A DNA stretch of 64,000 nt. It comes from an uncultured Saprospiraceae bacterium (GTDB lineage Bacteria; Bacteroidota; Bacteroidia; Chitinophagales; Saprospiraceae). The stretch covers positions 124,001-188,000 of the forward strand of contig CALGAW010000014.1 of assembly GCA_937959115.1 (NCBI GenBank), read 5' to 3'. The notes beneath the pieces were generated by a model that saw only the letters and a program-made list of their open reading frames with translations, did not search any database and was not told the origin of the DNA. The position numbers were made by a program, and so were the translations under genes. The first letter of the stretch is position 1. Every line of letters begins with the position of its first letter. Below are positions 1-9,492 of the stretch, in pieces.

Positions 1-957
1 GATGGGCCAGGGTCTGACATTGACACAACGACGGCTAATGTATATGATGGAAACTGGACGGTCTCTACTGATCCCAATTCAGATATTGCAAAATACTGGT
101 ATTCAATTGGCACTGCCCCTGGACTTGATGATGTGGTGGCATTAACAGATAACGGATTAGCGACGACTTTCTCTTTGCCTGGTTCACAGTTTATGGATAA
201 TGTGGTTTACTATATTACTGTATATGCTGAAAATGGAGCGGGACTATTGTCTATTTCAACTGCATCCGATGGTCTTGTATTCTTAAGAAACGTTGCCATC
301 CAACCTAAGGTTATGTTAGCTGGTCCTTATGATCAGTCAACTGGATTAATGAAGGATGTTCTAAGAGCATTTGGTTTAATTCCTTTCAATCATCCTTTTA
401 GTGGTGCTCCTTGGAACTATGCAGGCACTGAGGCGACCAACGCTTCCGTACTTAGCATCTCAGGACAAAATGCCATCATTGATTGGGTGTTAGTCGAATT
501 AAGAGATGGCGCAGACTCTAGTAGTGTTTTGTCTTCGAGAGCGGCTCTTTTACAAGCAGACGGGGACATTGTTGACGTAGATGGTATTTCTTCTGTTTTA
601 TTCAGTGGAGTTAGTGGCGGTGATTACTTCATTGCTGTTCGACACCGTAACCACCTTGGAATTATGACTGCAAGTGCTGTTACGTTACAGAATGGAGGTG
701 CAAACATTGCAGACTTTATTGCTGCGCTACCAACTTATGGCCTTAGTGCACAACAACAAGTAAATGGAATTAGTGCTATGTGGCCAGGAGATGCAACTAG
801 TGACGGATTAATATCTGCTTCTGATAGAAGCTTGATCTGGAATGATAGAAATACTACTGGATACAGATTTACAGATATTAACTTAGATAGAACGGTAGAT
901 GCAATTGATCGTTCTATTGGTTGGAATAACAGAAATAAAACTGAACAGCTACCATAA
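1..957 (+). CDS. Secreted protein with dockerin-like C-terminus, 3' part only
   Basis: The reading frame is open from base 1 to a TAA at 955-957, so the gene begins upstream; the first internal ATG (133) is not taken as the start. The visible part has a fibronectin III-like stretch, then about 190 residues beginning near the words KVMLAGPYDQSTGLM, then two dockerin/EF-hand-like loops (GDATSDGLISASDRS and DINLDRTVDAIDRS) and the end QLP. The same C-terminal block ends the next gene (1104-4469), so the two are paralogues at this end. Domains of this kind are common at the C-terminus of secreted Bacteroidota proteins, where they may act in anchoring or sorting; that role is inferred. The catalytic or binding part of this protein is outside the window. 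Confidence 0.85.
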   Translation, partial: DGPGSDIDTTTANVYDGNWTVSTDPNSDIAKYWYSIGTAPGLDDVVALTDNGLATTFSLPGSQFMDNVVYYITVYAENGAGLLSISTASDGLVFLRNVAIQPKVMLAGPYDQSTGLMKDVLRAFGLIPFNHPFSGAPWNYAGTEATNASVLSISGQNAIIDWVLVELRDGADSSSVLSSRAALLQADGDIVDVDGISSVLFSGVSGGDYFIAVRHRNHLGIMTASAVTLQNGGANIADFIAALPTYGLSAQQQVNGISAMWPGDATSDGLISASDRSLIWNDRNTTGYRFTDINLDRTVDAIDRSIGWNNRNKTEQLP

Positions 958-990
958 TCAATCATAATTCTTATTGATTTTGAACTCTTT

Positions 991-1053
991 ATGTCGTTAA
1001 ATTGATACTATTTCCTTAGAAATCTTGAAAAAATAGTGTTATTTTAACGACAT
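991..1053. terminator. Long imperfect inverted repeat between two paralogous genes
   Basis: Arms 991-1013 and 1031-1053 are 23 nt each and match at 20 positions; two of the three mismatches become G-U pairs in RNA. The loop is 17 nt. A short T-rich stretch follows. It can act as the terminator of the upstream partial gene, but the stem is much longer than other terminators in this window, so a remnant of a small mobile element is also possible. Confidence 0.5.
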
Positions 1054-1103
1054 ATTTTGTTACGTCCCTAAACCAACGTTCTTACTAATCTTAAACCTTC
1101 ATT

Positions 1104-4100
1104 ATGAAAAGGCTAATCTTATTATGTATTCTAGGGATAAGTTTTGTATTAGGTCTTAATGCACAACAACACTCTAAAAGTATCCATCAAGAACAATCTG
1201 AATATTACCAATCTCTTGGTATAGATGCAAACGATTATTACAAGATAAATAAAACACAATCGATTAACCATACTAATAAGAATTGCAGTTTAGACAAAGT
1301 AGTCTACGGTTGGCATCCATACTGGATGAATGGAAAGGAGGTAAACTATGATTGGAATCTACTTTCTCATTTTGTCTATTTTTCATACGAAGTCAATGCC
1401 TCGAATGGAAATCCAGTGAACACGCATGGTTGGGCGACTGCTCCTTCAGTAACAACCGCTTTAAACAATGGCAAGAAAGTACACCTCTGTGTCACCTTAT
1501 TCAGCAATCACACCACCTTTTTCAATAGTGCAACTGCAGAACAAAACCTAATCAACAATTTGATCAACCTCCTACAGACGCGTGGAGGACATGGTATCAA
1601 CATTGACTTTGAAGGCGTAAATAAGGCACATAGAAATGACATGACCAATTTCATTGCCAACTTGAATACTCAGATGAAAGCCGCTATTCCAAATTCTGAA
1701 TTGACTATTGCATTGTACGCAGTAGATTGGGGTAACTTATTTAATATCGCTACGCTAAAAAATCACATTGACTATTTTGTCATAATGGGTTATGACTATT
1801 ATTGGAAAGGAATTGCCAATGCAGGACCAAATGACCCGCTACACTATTTTGAACCGTCGCAAACTGCATATGATTACAATTTATCTAGGAGTACAACCTA
1901 CTATCTAGCACAAGGACTTCCAACATCGCAGCTAGTCCTTGGTCTACCCTACTATGGTCGCGAGTGGAGGACCACCAATTTCAATTACCATGCAGCTACT
2001 ACAGCTCAAGGAAGTCCAGTACTATATTCTGACTTAAGAAACAACAATAACGGGTACTACAGTAGCTCCAATCATAGCTTCACCAATACAGGTAGAGCAG
2101 ACAGATATACCTTTTACAAAAGTGGGTCACCTTATCAATGCTTTATCAACCGAGATCAAGCAATGAGAGAACGGTTAGATTTTATAAATAAAAGAGGCTT
2201 AGCAGGTATGGGGATTTGGGCACTTGGCTATGATAATGGATATTCTACTTACTGGAATGCCATACAAGACTACATGACGGACTGCTATGAAGATCCTTGC
2301 ACAGGCTCTATCAACGACATGGGAGGGCTTTACAGGAACTATTACGACAATGAGGACTATACTTATACCATTGCGCCACCAGGCGCTTCAAACGTCTCTC
2401 TTACCTTTTCCTCGTTTGATCTTGAAGCAAATGAAGACTTCTTATACTTATATGACGGCACTAGTACTGGAGCGCCACTAATTGGAACCTATTCTGGAAC
2501 GACCAATCCTGGCACTGTCACAGCGACTAGTGGTGCAATGACGATTCGATTTACTTCAGACCCTGGTGTTCAGCGACCAGGGTATGTCGCTACTTATTCT
2601 TGCGATCAAGATAATGTGCCTCCTTCCACTACCATTACGACACCTTCAAATTGGGTTACAGATGACTTTACAGCTTCTTTTGCTGACATCGACAATTCTG
2701 GTGGTTCTGGTATTAAATATCGATTTGATCAAATTTGCCATACCAATGGTACTGAATTTAGAGCGAATTCGGCTAGAGGTTACTTTAAAGATCTGTTTGA
2801 TAACACCCTTCATTCCGACTGGATCAGTACATCTGGCAACTGGTCTACGACAAATGGGAAACTCAATCAAACTGATGAGTCAATTGGCAATACGATTCTT
2901 AGTGTAGCTGTCAATCAGAATAATCAAAATCAATACTTCTATACTTGGGATGCGATCATTGGTGGCACTGGAACCAATAGAAGAGCCGGTTTACACTTTA
3001 TGTGTGATGATCCTAGCTTGCCTAATCGTGGAAATTCTTACTTTATTTACTTTAGAGCAGACAATAATAAGTTGCAAATTTATTCAGTAGATAATGATAC
3101 CTATACGCTTCAACAAGATCTTGTTCTTACTGTAAATGCCAATCAAAACTATACTTACAGTATACTCTACGATAAGGGAACAGGAAAGATGAGCATTTAC
3201 CGTGATGGAACAATTGTAGGAGAATGGACAGATACGACACCGCTTACCGCTGGAGCCTATGTCTCATTTAGAAGTGGTAACTGTACGTATTCAATCGACA
3301 ATTTCGATGTTTTTTCTTCTAGAGTCGCTACACAAAAAACGGTTAAGGTAGGTACTGCTGCAAATGATGATTTACAATATCAAAACAACAACCCCACAAG
3401 TCCTGCTGGAAAAATCAAAACGCTATTACTAGATAATGCAGGAAACTTTTCGGCTTTGGCGCAGAAGGTGATAAATGTAGATTGGACACCGCCAACACTT
3501 GGGTCTGTAAATGATGGCACGGCAACAGATATTGACATTACAGCAAGCACAACAACCTTATCAGCCAATTGGCCAGCCACCTCAGACAGCCATTCAGGAA
3601 TAAGCCGATACGAATACGCAATAGGCACAACCCCAGGAGGAACAACTGTACTAAGCTGGACCAGTGCAGGCCAAAACACAACTATGTCAAATGGTAATCT
3701 CTCCCTGATTTCAGGTACGACCTACTATATTTCTGTACGAGCAATAAATGGTGCAGGGTTGGCTTCAACCGTTTCAACATCAGATGGGATAACAGTGATC
3801 AGAGATGTGATGTTAAGCCCGAAAGTACTGCTTTCTGGATGCTTTGAACAGTCCTCAGGATTAATGAGAGATGACTTGAGAGCTGGCAATCATATTCCAA
3901 CTGCACATCCGTATTCAGGTTCTCCTTGGAACCATACAGGTAATGAAACAGTATCTGCTGCGACTCTAGGGGTGACTGGTACCAATGCAATTGTAGACTG
4001 GGTGCTGATCGAGTTGAGAGACGCAACTGACCCAGCCGTTTTACTTGAAAGACAAGCTGCTGTTCTACAAGCTGACGGTGATGTAGTGGACGTCGATGGA

Positions 4101-4469
4101 ATATCTCCTTTGACTTTTATAGGAGTTGGCCCTGGTGACTATTATGTGGCCGTGCATCATCGGAATCATATGCCAGCAGTGACGAGTACCAGTATTTCAT
4201 TGAATGGGACAACGGCTGCCGTGGTAGATTTCCGAAGTGTTACTACTTATGGCATTGATGCTCAGATACTACTAGGAGGTCATTATGCCTTATGGACTGG
4301 TGATGCTAATGCTGATTATTCAATTTCTGCGGCGGATCGCAGTGCTTGCTGGAATGCACGGAACTCTTTTGGGTATAGAGCAGAGGATGTCAATTTGGAC
4401 CAAGTGACCAATGCAGCAGATCGGAGCATCATTTGGAACAACCGGAATCGGGTTGCTCAACTCCCCTAG
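1104..4469 (+). CDS. Secreted GH18 chitinase-like protein with CUB and dockerin-like domains
   Basis: A signal peptide (MKRLILLCILGISFVLG) starts this 1121-residue protein. Residues about 65-395 form a glycoside hydrolase family 18 barrel: the active-site strand reads GHGINIDFEG with the proton donor E170, and the usual DxxDxDxE is altered at its first Asp. GH18 enzymes cleave chitin or peptidoglycan-like N-acetylglucosamine chains. Residues about 398-500 are a CUB domain ending in YVATYSC. A LamG/glucanase-like beta sandwich (about 590-765), a fibronectin III-like domain and the same C-terminal block with two dockerin-like loops as the preceding gene follow. It is probably exported and kept at, or released from, the surface. 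It is separated from its upstream paralogue by 146 bp with a large hairpin, so it may be transcribed separately. Substrate is not determined; the loss of the first motif Asp leaves activity uncertain. Confidence 0.88.
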   Translation: MKRLILLCILGISFVLGLNAQQHSKSIHQEQSEYYQSLGIDANDYYKINKTQSINHTNKNCSLDKVVYGWHPYWMNGKEVNYDWNLLSHFVYFSYEVNASNGNPVNTHGWATAPSVTTALNNGKKVHLCVTLFSNHTTFFNSATAEQNLINNLINLLQTRGGHGINIDFEGVNKAHRNDMTNFIANLNTQMKAAIPNSELTIALYAVDWGNLFNIATLKNHIDYFVIMGYDYYWKGIANAGPNDPLHYFEPSQTAYDYNLSRSTTYYLAQGLPTSQLVLGLPYYGREWRTTNFNYHAATTAQGSPVLYSDLRNNNNGYYSSSNHSFTNTGRADRYTFYKSGSPYQCFINRDQAMRERLDFINKRGLAGMGIWALGYDNGYSTYWNAIQDYMTDCYEDPCTGSINDMGGLYRNYYDNEDYTYTIAPPGASNVSLTFSSFDLEANEDFLYLYDGTSTGAPLIGTYSGTTNPGTVTATSGAMTIRFTSDPGVQRPGYVATYSCDQDNVPPSTTITTPSNWVTDDFTASFADIDNSGGSGIKYRFDQICHTNGTEFRANSARGYFKDLFDNTLHSDWISTSGNWSTTNGKLNQTDESIGNTILSVAVNQNNQNQYFYTWDAIIGGTGTNRRAGLHFMCDDPSLPNRGNSYFIYFRADNNKLQIYSVDNDTYTLQQDLVLTVNANQNYTYSILYDKGTGKMSIYRDGTIVGEWTDTTPLTAGAYVSFRSGNCTYSIDNFDVFSSRVATQKTVKVGTAANDDLQYQNNNPTSPAGKIKTLLLDNAGNFSALAQKVINVDWTPPTLGSVNDGTATDIDITASTTTLSANWPATSDSHSGISRYEYAIGTTPGGTTVLSWTSAGQNTTMSNGNLSLISGTTYYISVRAINGAGLASTVSTSDGITVIRDVMLSPKVLLSGCFEQSSGLMRDDLRAGNHIPTAHPYSGSPWNHTGNETVSAATLGVTGTNAIVDWVLIELRDATDPAVLLERQAAVLQADGDVVDVDGISPLTFIGVGPGDYYVAVHHRNHMPAVTSTSISLNGTTAAVVDFRSVTTYGIDAQILLGGHYALWTGDANADYSISAADRSACWNARNSFGYRAEDVNLDQVTNAADRSIIWNNRNRVAQLP

Positions 4470-4567
4470 TAACACACTACTTGTTATGGTTCTAAATCAT
4501 AATACAGTCAACTACTGGTGTTTTTCATTAAAATTGTTTTTTCTAGATAAGGTGTTGTCTTGAATGA

Positions 4568-4773
4568 ATGCCCAGAAAACGGTTGAGTAACCGTAAAGCA
4601 ATCCTCTCCTATCACCAAGAAATAGAACGGCAATGCGAGCCAGATAGAAACGGTATGAGCCGAAGACAAACACAAGTAGTGCAAGGAGCAGTGAAGGCTC
4701 GTAGAGACTAGCTGCGACTATGCAATACAGTGCTTTGCTGAGGTGAATAATAGTGGATAGCTGGTATTGAGCC
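4568..4773 (+). other. Structured block in spacer, candidate non-coding RNA or intron remnant
   Basis: The 407-bp spacer 4470-4876 holds no conventional gene, but this part is richer in G and C than its flanks and folds well. Four helices nest inside 4696-4773: GGCTC/GAGCC, AGCT/AGCT (4710-4713 with 4759-4762), ACTAT/ATAGT (4717-4721 with 4750-4754) and GCAA/TTGC. A separate hairpin pairs ACGGTT with AACCGT (4579-4594). The string GTAGAGACTA (4701-4710) resembles core elements of group I introns, but the rest of such a core was not found. A 47-codon Arg-rich frame (4568-4711) overlaps it and is not convincing as a gene. Strand is assumed. Confidence 0.3.
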
Positions 4774-4876
4774 TTGTGGGATAGACGCCATAAAAAAACC
4801 GAAGACAGAAAACTGAGAAGTATCTAAACTTCTATAGTCTTATGTCTCCAGTCTCCTAGAATTTTATGATTTTTAT

Positions 4877-5896
4877 CTATTCGTTTACCTGTCTTTTGTA
4901 GTAGGCAAGTCCAAATGGATTTGTTCCTATGGTAAGAGAAGTTTGTGCTGTGACACCACCATTTTCTAATCCATAGATTGAGATGGTGTTGGCCATTGCT
5001 CCAGAATGCGTTACAAATAGTTTGTTGTTTCCTTCGTTTACAACAAGATTATGAGGCGTAGCATCAGAGCTTGCAGTTGGTGAGCCAACCGTTGCATCAT
5101 TTGAAGGATCGATGGAATATAACTGATTGTCTGCGATATTGGCAACATAAACATACTCTTCATCATTTGCAGCGAAAACACCATGGGAATTTGGTATTGC
5201 AACAGTAGTTGATTCAGAAAGATCTGTTCCATTTAACACAAAAACAGTCCCTGACTGACATGGAACATACAGCTTATTTCTTGAGCTAATATGGAAGAGA
5301 TGTGGATCTTTTCCGACACCTGCTGCCCCCATTAATTGGAACGTGGACGTGGAGTAAGCAAACACACTATCAACAATGTTTGGGTCGCCACTGAAAGCGG
5401 AAACGTAAGCCATTGTTCCTGCCTTGTTAACGAAAACATCATGCGGCTTAATCGGAATGTTAACCAATGCTTTTACAGTGTTATCGGATAGATCGATCAC
5501 GGATGTCGTGAAATCTATATCATTGTTTACCCAAAGCTGATTGCCATTTCCACCTGCCCACATATGGAACACACCATTTCCAACTGTAATGCTATTGGTA
5601 ACGGTTCTTGTAGATGGGTCAATTACTAATACTTTATTGTTTGCTCTATCTCCAACATATATCAGGTCTCTATTCGGAACATAAACAGCATACATTGGTT
5701 CTGAACCTGGAATGTCTAATGTTGTAAGCACCGTATTGTCTAATGCATCGATAAAGCTAACATTTTCACTGGCTCTATTCGCCACAACGATGACTTCTTC
5801 GTATACAGGATCTGGATCTGGCTCATCTTTTTTACATCCAACTATCGAAGTAGCAAGAATTAGAATAAAGAGAAAAGAATAATTAAATTTTTTCAT
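4877..5896 (-). CDS. YVTN-type beta-propeller lipoprotein
   Basis: The 339-residue product starts with a lipoprotein signal peptide and lipobox IVGC (Cys21), followed by an acidic Asp/Pro linker. The rest is a series of about seven blades with the YVTN/NHL-like pattern seen in phrases such as VYVGDRANNKVLVIDPSTRT and YVYVANIADNQLYSIDPS. Such propellers in the envelope of Bacteroidota bind proteins or ligands; no catalytic residues are recognisable. A TAnnTTTG element (TATTTTTG on the minus strand, 5928-5935) lies 32-39 bp before the ATG and fits a promoter -7 box. It is divergent from the sulfotransferase gene and is probably monocistronic. Confidence 0.85.
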   Translation of the reverse strand: MKKFNYSFLFILILATSIVGCKKDEPDPDPVYEEVIVVANRASENVSFIDALDNTVLTTLDIPGSEPMYAVYVPNRDLIYVGDRANNKVLVIDPSTRTVTNSITVGNGVFHMWAGGNGNQLWVNNDIDFTTSVIDLSDNTVKALVNIPIKPHDVFVNKAGTMAYVSAFSGDPNIVDSVFAYSTSTFQLMGAAGVGKDPHLFHISSRNKLYVPCQSGTVFVLNGTDLSESTTVAIPNSHGVFAANDEEYVYVANIADNQLYSIDPSNDATVGSPTASSDATPHNLVVNEGNNKLFVTHSGAMANTISIYGLENGGVTAQTSLTIGTNPFGLAYYKRQVNE

Positions 5897-6091
5897 TGGG
5901 TATAAGTTTATAGATTTAAAATTTTGTCAAAAATACAAGGAACCTCACATTACATTTGTCATTCATGCGACAAAACAAATTATAAAAAAGTTGACCCAAA
6001 ACTATATTTTGCGTCTCAACGAAAGTAGTCTATTATCAATAGGTTACGTTTCCGATAATTCTAGACACTACTAGACTATAACAATAAAAAA

Positions 6092-7231
6092 TTGCTAAGT
6101 TCAATTCTATATATTCACTTACCCACCCTAGGCAATATCATTTATTTGAATTGTTATCGCTACTTCAGTATTAGAAGACTGATTGCAACAGTTCTATTTT
6201 TGCTGGTTATGCTTTTACTAGGAACACTTCTTTTTGTATTCCGATTAATAGATGAATTATTATTTTTCAATTATCGGAAAATCGATATTAAGGAACCCGT
6301 TTTCATCATCAGCAACCCTAGGAGCGGAACGACATTTTTGCACCGTTTGATGACCTTGGATGGAGGTCGGTACAACTATACACTGCTATACCATACAGTG
6401 TTTACTTCTGTGTCATTGATCAAATTGATTCAATTGACCGGATGGTTAGATGACAAGATTGGAGGACCACTTAAGTGGTTAGTTGATCGTTTTGAGTCAG
6501 TGCTATTTAGCGGTTGGAAAGACATTCACCCAACTGGTTTCGGCAAGTCTGAAGAGGATGAAGGGATGTATATATTGCCATTACTGTCTTCAGCTGTCTG
6601 CTTGGTTTGTCCTTATATGGATGAGTTGAGTTACCTGACCATTCCAGACAGATTGCCTGAGCATCATCGCAATCGGCTCAAAGCCTACTACGAAAGTTCC
6701 ATGAAGCGATTTGCTTATGCGACTGGGCATCAAAAGACAATTTTATCAAAAAATGTGAATTCAATTGGGCGGATGAAGACGGTATTGGAGGTCTTTCCTG
6801 ATGCGAAGGTGATTTACTTGATTCGCGATCCTAAGAAGGCGGTTCCTTCATTTATAAGCATGTTTTCTGCGACATGGAAGTTACACAGCCCTGAAATTAA
6901 AGAACAGGATGCTCCTTATCGCGCGCTTGGCAATGTTGCAATTGACTTTTACACTTATTTTGATGAGATAAAAAACGGTTTGGAAGAAGAGCGTTTAGCT
7001 GTCATCCGATACAAAGACTTAATAGCGGATCCTATTCAAACGATTCAGCGGATTTACCGTCAATTTGATTTCCCATATTCAGCGGCCTTCTCACAGCGTT
7101 TAATCACTGAAACCCAGCGCCAGCGGAGCTACAAAAGTAAGCACAATTACTCACTCAAACAATATGGAATGTCTGAAATGAAGTTAAAGGAGCGTCTAGC
7201 ACAAATCTATCTGATCTACGACTTTGTTTAA
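6092..7231 (+). CDS. Sulfotransferase family protein, membrane-anchored
   Basis: The product has the PAPS-binding loop of sulfotransferases (ISNPRSGTTFLHRLM, residues about 73-87) and the second phosphate-binding motif VIYLIRDPKKAVPSFISM near residue 245. It would transfer a sulfuryl group from PAPS to a carbohydrate, lipid or other acceptor. A hydrophobic segment (about 31-53) precedes the catalytic domain and suggests attachment to the inner membrane. The start is uncertain: the frame opens at 6065 after a TAG, TTG at 6092 is the best initiator seen, and the first ATG (6209) lies inside the membrane segment. The gene ends 7 bp from the end of the convergent gene on the other strand. The acceptor is not known. 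Confidence 0.8.
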   Translation: MLSSILYIHLPTLGNIIYLNCYRYFSIRRLIATVLFLLVMLLLGTLLFVFRLIDELLFFNYRKIDIKEPVFIISNPRSGTTFLHRLMTLDGGRYNYTLLYHTVFTSVSLIKLIQLTGWLDDKIGGPLKWLVDRFESVLFSGWKDIHPTGFGKSEEDEGMYILPLLSSAVCLVCPYMDELSYLTIPDRLPEHHRNRLKAYYESSMKRFAYATGHQKTILSKNVNSIGRMKTVLEVFPDAKVIYLIRDPKKAVPSFISMFSATWKLHSPEIKEQDAPYRALGNVAIDFYTYFDEIKNGLEEERLAVIRYKDLIADPIQTIQRIYRQFDFPYSAAFSQRLITETQRQRSYKSKHNYSLKQYGMSEMKLKERLAQIYLIYDFV

Positions 7232-7238
7232 TTAATAG

Positions 7239-8210
7239 TTATTTCTCCAGTTCTTCAACTTTTGCTTTTAAGGCTTTGATTTCTTCGTTAAGCTGAATCA
7301 TGTGAAGCATCATTTCTTCAATTTTGACCTGTTGTTTGTTGGTTACATCTTCAACGTTGATCATTCCTTCCATTGCTGCTTCAGAATCGAAGCCTGAAAG
7401 ATGGCCGTTTTGCTCAATAAAAGTCGCTTCTGTTTCGAGTGAATTCAATTTATATTCTGGTAGAAAGACGTGATCACTCCAGCCAGATTCTACTAGAACT
7501 TCTTTTGCTCTAATGCCACCATTTACATCCAATTTAAAATCAGGAGTACCGGTACCAATTCCTACATTTCCGTTTCCTGTTGGGTGTAGCACGATGTTTC
7601 CGTTACCAGCTCTCATAGTGATATCTCTGCTTCCATACGTAAAGATGGATAGATTATCTCCCTCTCCATAACTAGGACTTGAAACATTATACATTATTCC
7701 TGCCCAATATTCGTCTGGCGTACCAATTCGGAGAAACTTATAGATGGTATCATTACCGAATGATGGATATAAGTATTGAATTGCAGAAGTTCCTCTTACA
7801 TCTAACTCAAAATTTGGTGTTGCAGTACCAATTCCTACCTTCCCATTTCTTCTAGGTTGCAATAATACATCTCCATTTCCTGTTGGGTGTAAAATAATAT
7901 CGCCATTCCCTGCTCTTAGGGCAAGGTCTCTATTCCCGTAGGTAAAGAAAGCCATGTTATCTCCTGGACCATAGGTAGCACTTGATACATTGTACATTAA
8001 TCCTCCCCAATAATTCCCCCCTTCTCCAATTCTTAAGAATTTATATAGTGTGTCATTCCCGAAGGATGGATATAAATATTGAACTGATGTCGTCCCTCTA
8101 ACATCCAGCTCGTGCAATGGATTGGTTGTTCCAATACCAATGTGTTGACCGAACATATAATTTGCGAATAAAAAAGAAGGGATTAGAACAATTAGAATGT
8201 ACTTTTTCAT
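7239..8210 (-). CDS. Tail-fibre-like repeat protein with C-terminal coiled coil
   Basis: A signal peptide is followed by two near-identical repeats of about 100 residues. Each begins with a GIGTxxPxxELDVRGT motif and runs through QYLYPSFGND and YKFLRIG to RAGNGxIxLHPTGNG. A third, shortened copy begins at VGIGTGTPDFKLDVNGG. The last 40 residues are a charged coiled coil (VKIEEMMLHMIQLNEEIKAL). This architecture is common in Bacteroidota proteins related to phage tail fibres and trimeric autotransporter stalks, so a trimeric secreted or surface fibre is likely. No S74 endosialidase-type autocleavage domain was seen. Its function is unknown. Confidence 0.75.
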   Translation of the reverse strand: MKKYILIVLIPSFLFANYMFGQHIGIGTTNPLHELDVRGTTSVQYLYPSFGNDTLYKFLRIGEGGNYWGGLMYNVSSATYGPGDNMAFFTYGNRDLALRAGNGDIILHPTGNGDVLLQPRRNGKVGIGTATPNFELDVRGTSAIQYLYPSFGNDTIYKFLRIGTPDEYWAGIMYNVSSPSYGEGDNLSIFTYGSRDITMRAGNGNIVLHPTGNGNVGIGTGTPDFKLDVNGGIRAKEVLVESGWSDHVFLPEYKLNSLETEATFIEQNGHLSGFDSEAAMEGMINVEDVTNKQQVKIEEMMLHMIQLNEEIKALKAKVEELEK

Positions 8211-8467
8211 ATTAGTCTTGTATAAATTATTAATGTTCTTACAATATAATGAAAATTCGGTTATCCTCCAATGAATTTGACTAAGTTAATTAATTGATAT
8301 ACTTTTATCGTACCAAAAACAGACCTCCTAAGGATTCTTTAATGTTCAAAATTATTCTTATAGGTAAACGTCTACTACACTTATACATATCAATTAATCA
8401 CTGAACTAATACCTAGCATATTTACAAGTTAAAAATTATTCATTTCAACCAAATTGATAAAAAACCT

Positions 8468-9355
8468 ATGAACACAACCTTTAATTTCGAGTTATTAAAC
8501 CAAATTATTCTTAAAGATGGACCAGATAAAGAACAATATAATGACTTGGTTGAATGGCTCAACCAGCTATCACAATCATCAAGAGAAGATAGTTCCCAAA
8601 TAGAAGTACTTAACCAAGTAAAATTGATTTTTAATGACCTTTTTATGACTAAAGAGTCATTGCTTGGGCATGTCTCAATCTGGCCACATGGTTACGCAGG
8701 AGACTATGAAATCATTGACCGGATCTACAAAAACGATGTTTCTTCCCAAGCCAAATTTGAAAAATGGGATAAGTGGTTTCACGATGCTGCTGCTACCCAA
8801 GCAGTAAGAAACCGTAAAACATATTTCAAGCAACTTCTTGCTGAGAAAACAGCAAATGGAAATCCCATAAAAGTATTGAACCTCGCAAGTGGTCCATGCC
8901 GAGATTTGCTTGAATTTTTTAATGAAAACCCAGGTGCAAATGTTCAGTTTGACTGTATTGAGATCGACCCGAATGCTGTTACTTTTGCCAGTCAACTGCT
9001 AGGAGTGCACAAAGAGCACGTAACCTTTCACCTTGCCAATATTATTAAGTATGATACGCTTGAACAGTATGATCTGATTTGGAGTGCTGGCCTATTCGAT
9101 TACTTAGATGATCAAACATTTATTCAAGTCATAAAACGATACCAACACAACCTAAATCTAGGAGGAGAAATCGTAATCGGAAATTTCTATGTGCATAATC
9201 CTTCACGCAATATCATGGAAGTATTTAACTGGAGACTCCGACATAGAACCTACGACGAACTCCTTGGGCTAGCCGAAAAAGCAGGTTACAATCCAGGAAG
9301 AATGAGAGTAGAAAGCGAACCGCTCGGCGTAAATCTGTTCATGCGACTATTTTGA
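8468..9355 (+). CDS. Class I SAM-dependent methyltransferase
   Basis: The 295-residue product has SAM-binding motif I as VLNLASGPCRD (about residues 136-146), the acidic residue after strand 2 in CIEIDPNAV, and the post-motif strand YDLIWSAGLFDYL. The N-terminal region with GHVSIWPHGYAGDYEIIDRIY resembles methyltransferases annotated as extracellular factor (3-hydroxypalmitic acid methyl ester) biosynthesis proteins. That family link is from recalled similarity and the substrate here is unknown. It has no signal peptide and should be cytoplasmic. It stands alone, convergent with the CotH gene. Confidence 0.75.
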   Translation: MNTTFNFELLNQIILKDGPDKEQYNDLVEWLNQLSQSSREDSSQIEVLNQVKLIFNDLFMTKESLLGHVSIWPHGYAGDYEIIDRIYKNDVSSQAKFEKWDKWFHDAAATQAVRNRKTYFKQLLAEKTANGNPIKVLNLASGPCRDLLEFFNENPGANVQFDCIEIDPNAVTFASQLLGVHKEHVTFHLANIIKYDTLEQYDLIWSAGLFDYLDDQTFIQVIKRYQHNLNLGGEIVIGNFYVHNPSRNIMEVFNWRLRHRTYDELLGLAEKAGYNPGRMRVESEPLGVNLFMRLF

Positions 9356-9492
9356 CTAGGATTATAAGGTTTTTTGGATTTTTTAGAATGAACATTGTTG
9401 TTTCATTTCATTCAACATAATTTCAATTAATCACTAACTGAAGTTTCAACTTCCAAACTTCAGATATTAATATTGACTTGTTCATTATTAAT

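Noticed and set aside
4568-4711. A 47-codon Arg-rich frame as a real gene
   Set aside because: Its sequence is explained better by the helices of a structured RNA, and it has no recognisable domain.
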